Below are positions 62,503 to 64,000 of a DNA stretch of 64,000 bases, in pieces. The position numbers and the translations under genes are program-made. The DNA is from Eretmocerus hayati (lineage: Eukaryota; Arthropoda; Insecta; Hymenoptera; Aphelinidae): the NCBI GenBank assembly GCA_029851415.1, contig CM056743.1, positions 9,540,727 to 9,604,726 on the forward strand, read 5' to 3'. The notes beneath the pieces are model-generated. The model did no database searches and was not told where the DNA came from. It saw only the letters and a program-made list of their open reading frames with translations. How positions within the stretch are numbered: the stretch's first letter is position 1; each line of letters begins with the position of its first letter.

Positions 62503-62847
62503 AAATTTTGTTTTCTTAGCAGTGCAAAAGTCACGAGAATCCATCAAAACTCCGAGGACGATACTGCTCAATCAAGATTCGAGACCGCATTATACTGATA
62601 CTTCTTATTATATAAAATAAAAAACAAAAAAAAAACAAAAAAGCGGTAAGCTCAGTTCTGGGTAAGCTAACAGTCAAAATTTGTAGATCATCTAATGCAT
62701 AATTGCTTAAACTTTACACCTCGGCGTCTCAGATAGCCGTCCGCTAAGGACTCAGACTACTCGATTTTAAGACCCTTGTCGTTTAGGCTTCTAATTGGCA
62801 ACTCGTAGCTTTAGAAACCGCTTAGTTCCACGATTCCACGTGAATCT
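62503..62847. other. Intergenic, no gene recognised
   Basis: A-rich tract near 62610-62640; nothing else seen. Confidence 0.45.
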
Positions 62848-63256
62848 CACTGAGAAAAAATTCTTGGTCGTACGGCCATGCGTATTGTCGTACGACCAGA
62901 ATGGTATTTGCTGCAGAACAATACCGATTTTGTTATTGAATTAATCTATCACAACGGTTTGGTGATGTGGTATTAAAGCCACAATAGTTAAATATAACGC
63001 GTATATTTCAAATGCCCCGATACTTAATGAATTAACAGTCATATTACGGTTCTTTTGCTACAAAAGCTATCAATTTTTTGCACGGGATAGCACCGCAAAG
63101 GGACAAATATAATCCAACGATTTTTTAGGTTATTCGTGCCAGATTGGTTCAATAACAAAATTATTTTGCTGTGGTGACAATCCAGTATTGGTCTGACGGC
63201 AATACCACGTAACAATACAGTCGTATTGTTCAGACGGCAATATTTTATTCTCAGTG
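62848..63256. mobile_element. Putative MITE with CACTGAGAA ends
   Basis: Starts CACTGAGAAAAAATTCTTGG and ends with the near complement ATTTTATTCTCAGTG. Internal TACGGCC/GTCGTACGACC and CAGACGGCAATA phrases repeat in both halves. No target duplication could be confirmed, so this is tentative. Confidence 0.4.
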
Positions 63257-64000
63257 CTGTGTTCATTATCTGCATTTTCCACGGCAATCACTGGATCATA
63301 ATAAAAATTAAGACATCTATAAAAACTAATAGGGTACTTCAAGATCAGTTTTCGAGAGTCGTTTTACATCGTTTTTGGTCCAAGATATGACTGTTTCTCT
63401 GAAGGAAATTTTCCATCGAAATTGGACTTGTTATTGAAAATTAATGAAAGGATCCATTTTTCATGGTGGTACGAGGCTGTCCTTTGAGTCATTCGTTTAC
63501 TAGTCTTGCTTGGCTCCCTTCACCAATTTTAGGGATGAAATAGAGAAAAATCATAATAGATTCATTACAGTTGTAAGTAACGTCATCTGAATATCCTACT
63601 TGATACATGAAATTATATTTGATAAGAAATTCTTTGGAAGGATCAGCATATTACAGACTCCCATGACTCAAGCAACCTCAAAGAGCTTCCAAAACGGATT
63701 TCGAAGTTCTTTACGTAATATGCCAGTTGATGTCATACGTTCGATCCACTTATTTTCTTAGTTGATTTAGGTGGCCAAAGATTCACGTGGTATCGTGAAA
63801 ATGTAACTTTTTTCTGGTTCGGTATTTCTCATACCTGCAGGGTTTGATTTTGAAAAGTACATGAACGAATTTGGGAGTCTATGGGAATAGTTTTAAAATG
63901 AGCTGATTCTAAGATAAGGCTGTCTTTAGTCCGTTTTGCCAATAGTTTTGTCCTACTCCGATATTTTTTAGCCTGCCGGAAGCCGTAGCTCATTTCAAAG
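63257..64000. other. Intergenic, no gene recognised
   Basis: No exon chain, RNA gene or clear repeat recognised up to the window end. Confidence 0.4.

Noticed and set aside
1..64000. CRISPR arrays, bacterial operons or origins
   Set aside because: The window is eukaryotic; the tandem repeats seen lack the regular repeat-spacer structure of CRISPR arrays.

Overview
The window is a piece of an arthropod, most likely insect, nuclear genome. Genes are split by many short introns with GT/AG borders, intergenic DNA is AT-rich, and repeats are abundant and nested. Gene models below were built by hand: exons were joined where splice sites, reading phase and protein similarity all agree. I cannot name the species; a hymenopteran is a guess.

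Left third (1-21.4 kb): no host gene recognised. It holds an AT-rich degenerate repeat (about 1.6-2.3 kb), a GC-rich 52-bp minisatellite whose units are hairpins (4.9-5.15 kb), a fragment of a Ty3/gypsy-type pol gene (5.37-6.20 kb), and two copies of one large foldback element in opposite orientation (6.20-12.41 kb and 13.00-21.36 kb). About 3.45 kb of the two copies is almost identical. The copies contain further insertions: a TA-flanked terminal-inverted-repeat element in copy A, a piggyBac-like MITE in both copies, and in copy B a CR1/L2-type non-LTR retrotransposon whose ORF1 is itself split by a MITE.

Middle (23.5-43.2 kb): three host genes. Pantothenate kinase (fumble/PANK, minus strand, 8 coding exons, 400 aa) does the first step of CoA synthesis. 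An RIIa plus four-IQ-motif protein (plus strand, 10 exons, 435 aa) looks like a cAMP-kinase-anchoring and calmodulin-binding protein. An unrecognised 491-aa protein with a 20-cysteine cluster (minus strand, 5 exons) converges on it, with poly(A) signals of the two genes about 40 bp apart near 39.6 kb. A hammerhead-ribozyme motif lies antisense in a PANK intron at 26.28-26.36 kb.

Right part (45.9-55.4 kb): a minus-strand KHDC4/BLOM7-type KH-domain RNA-binding splicing factor with 17 recognised coding exons and a very long Pro/Gln-rich C-terminal region. Its true first exon was not found.

Far right (56.8-64 kb): a TA microsatellite, a 2.4-kb foldback repeat with clusters of short palindromes, a perfect 23-bp hairpin, and three MITEs, one a hAT-type element with an exact 8-bp target duplication. 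No gene is recognised there. The host genes do not form one pathway; what unites the window is the density of inverted-repeat elements.
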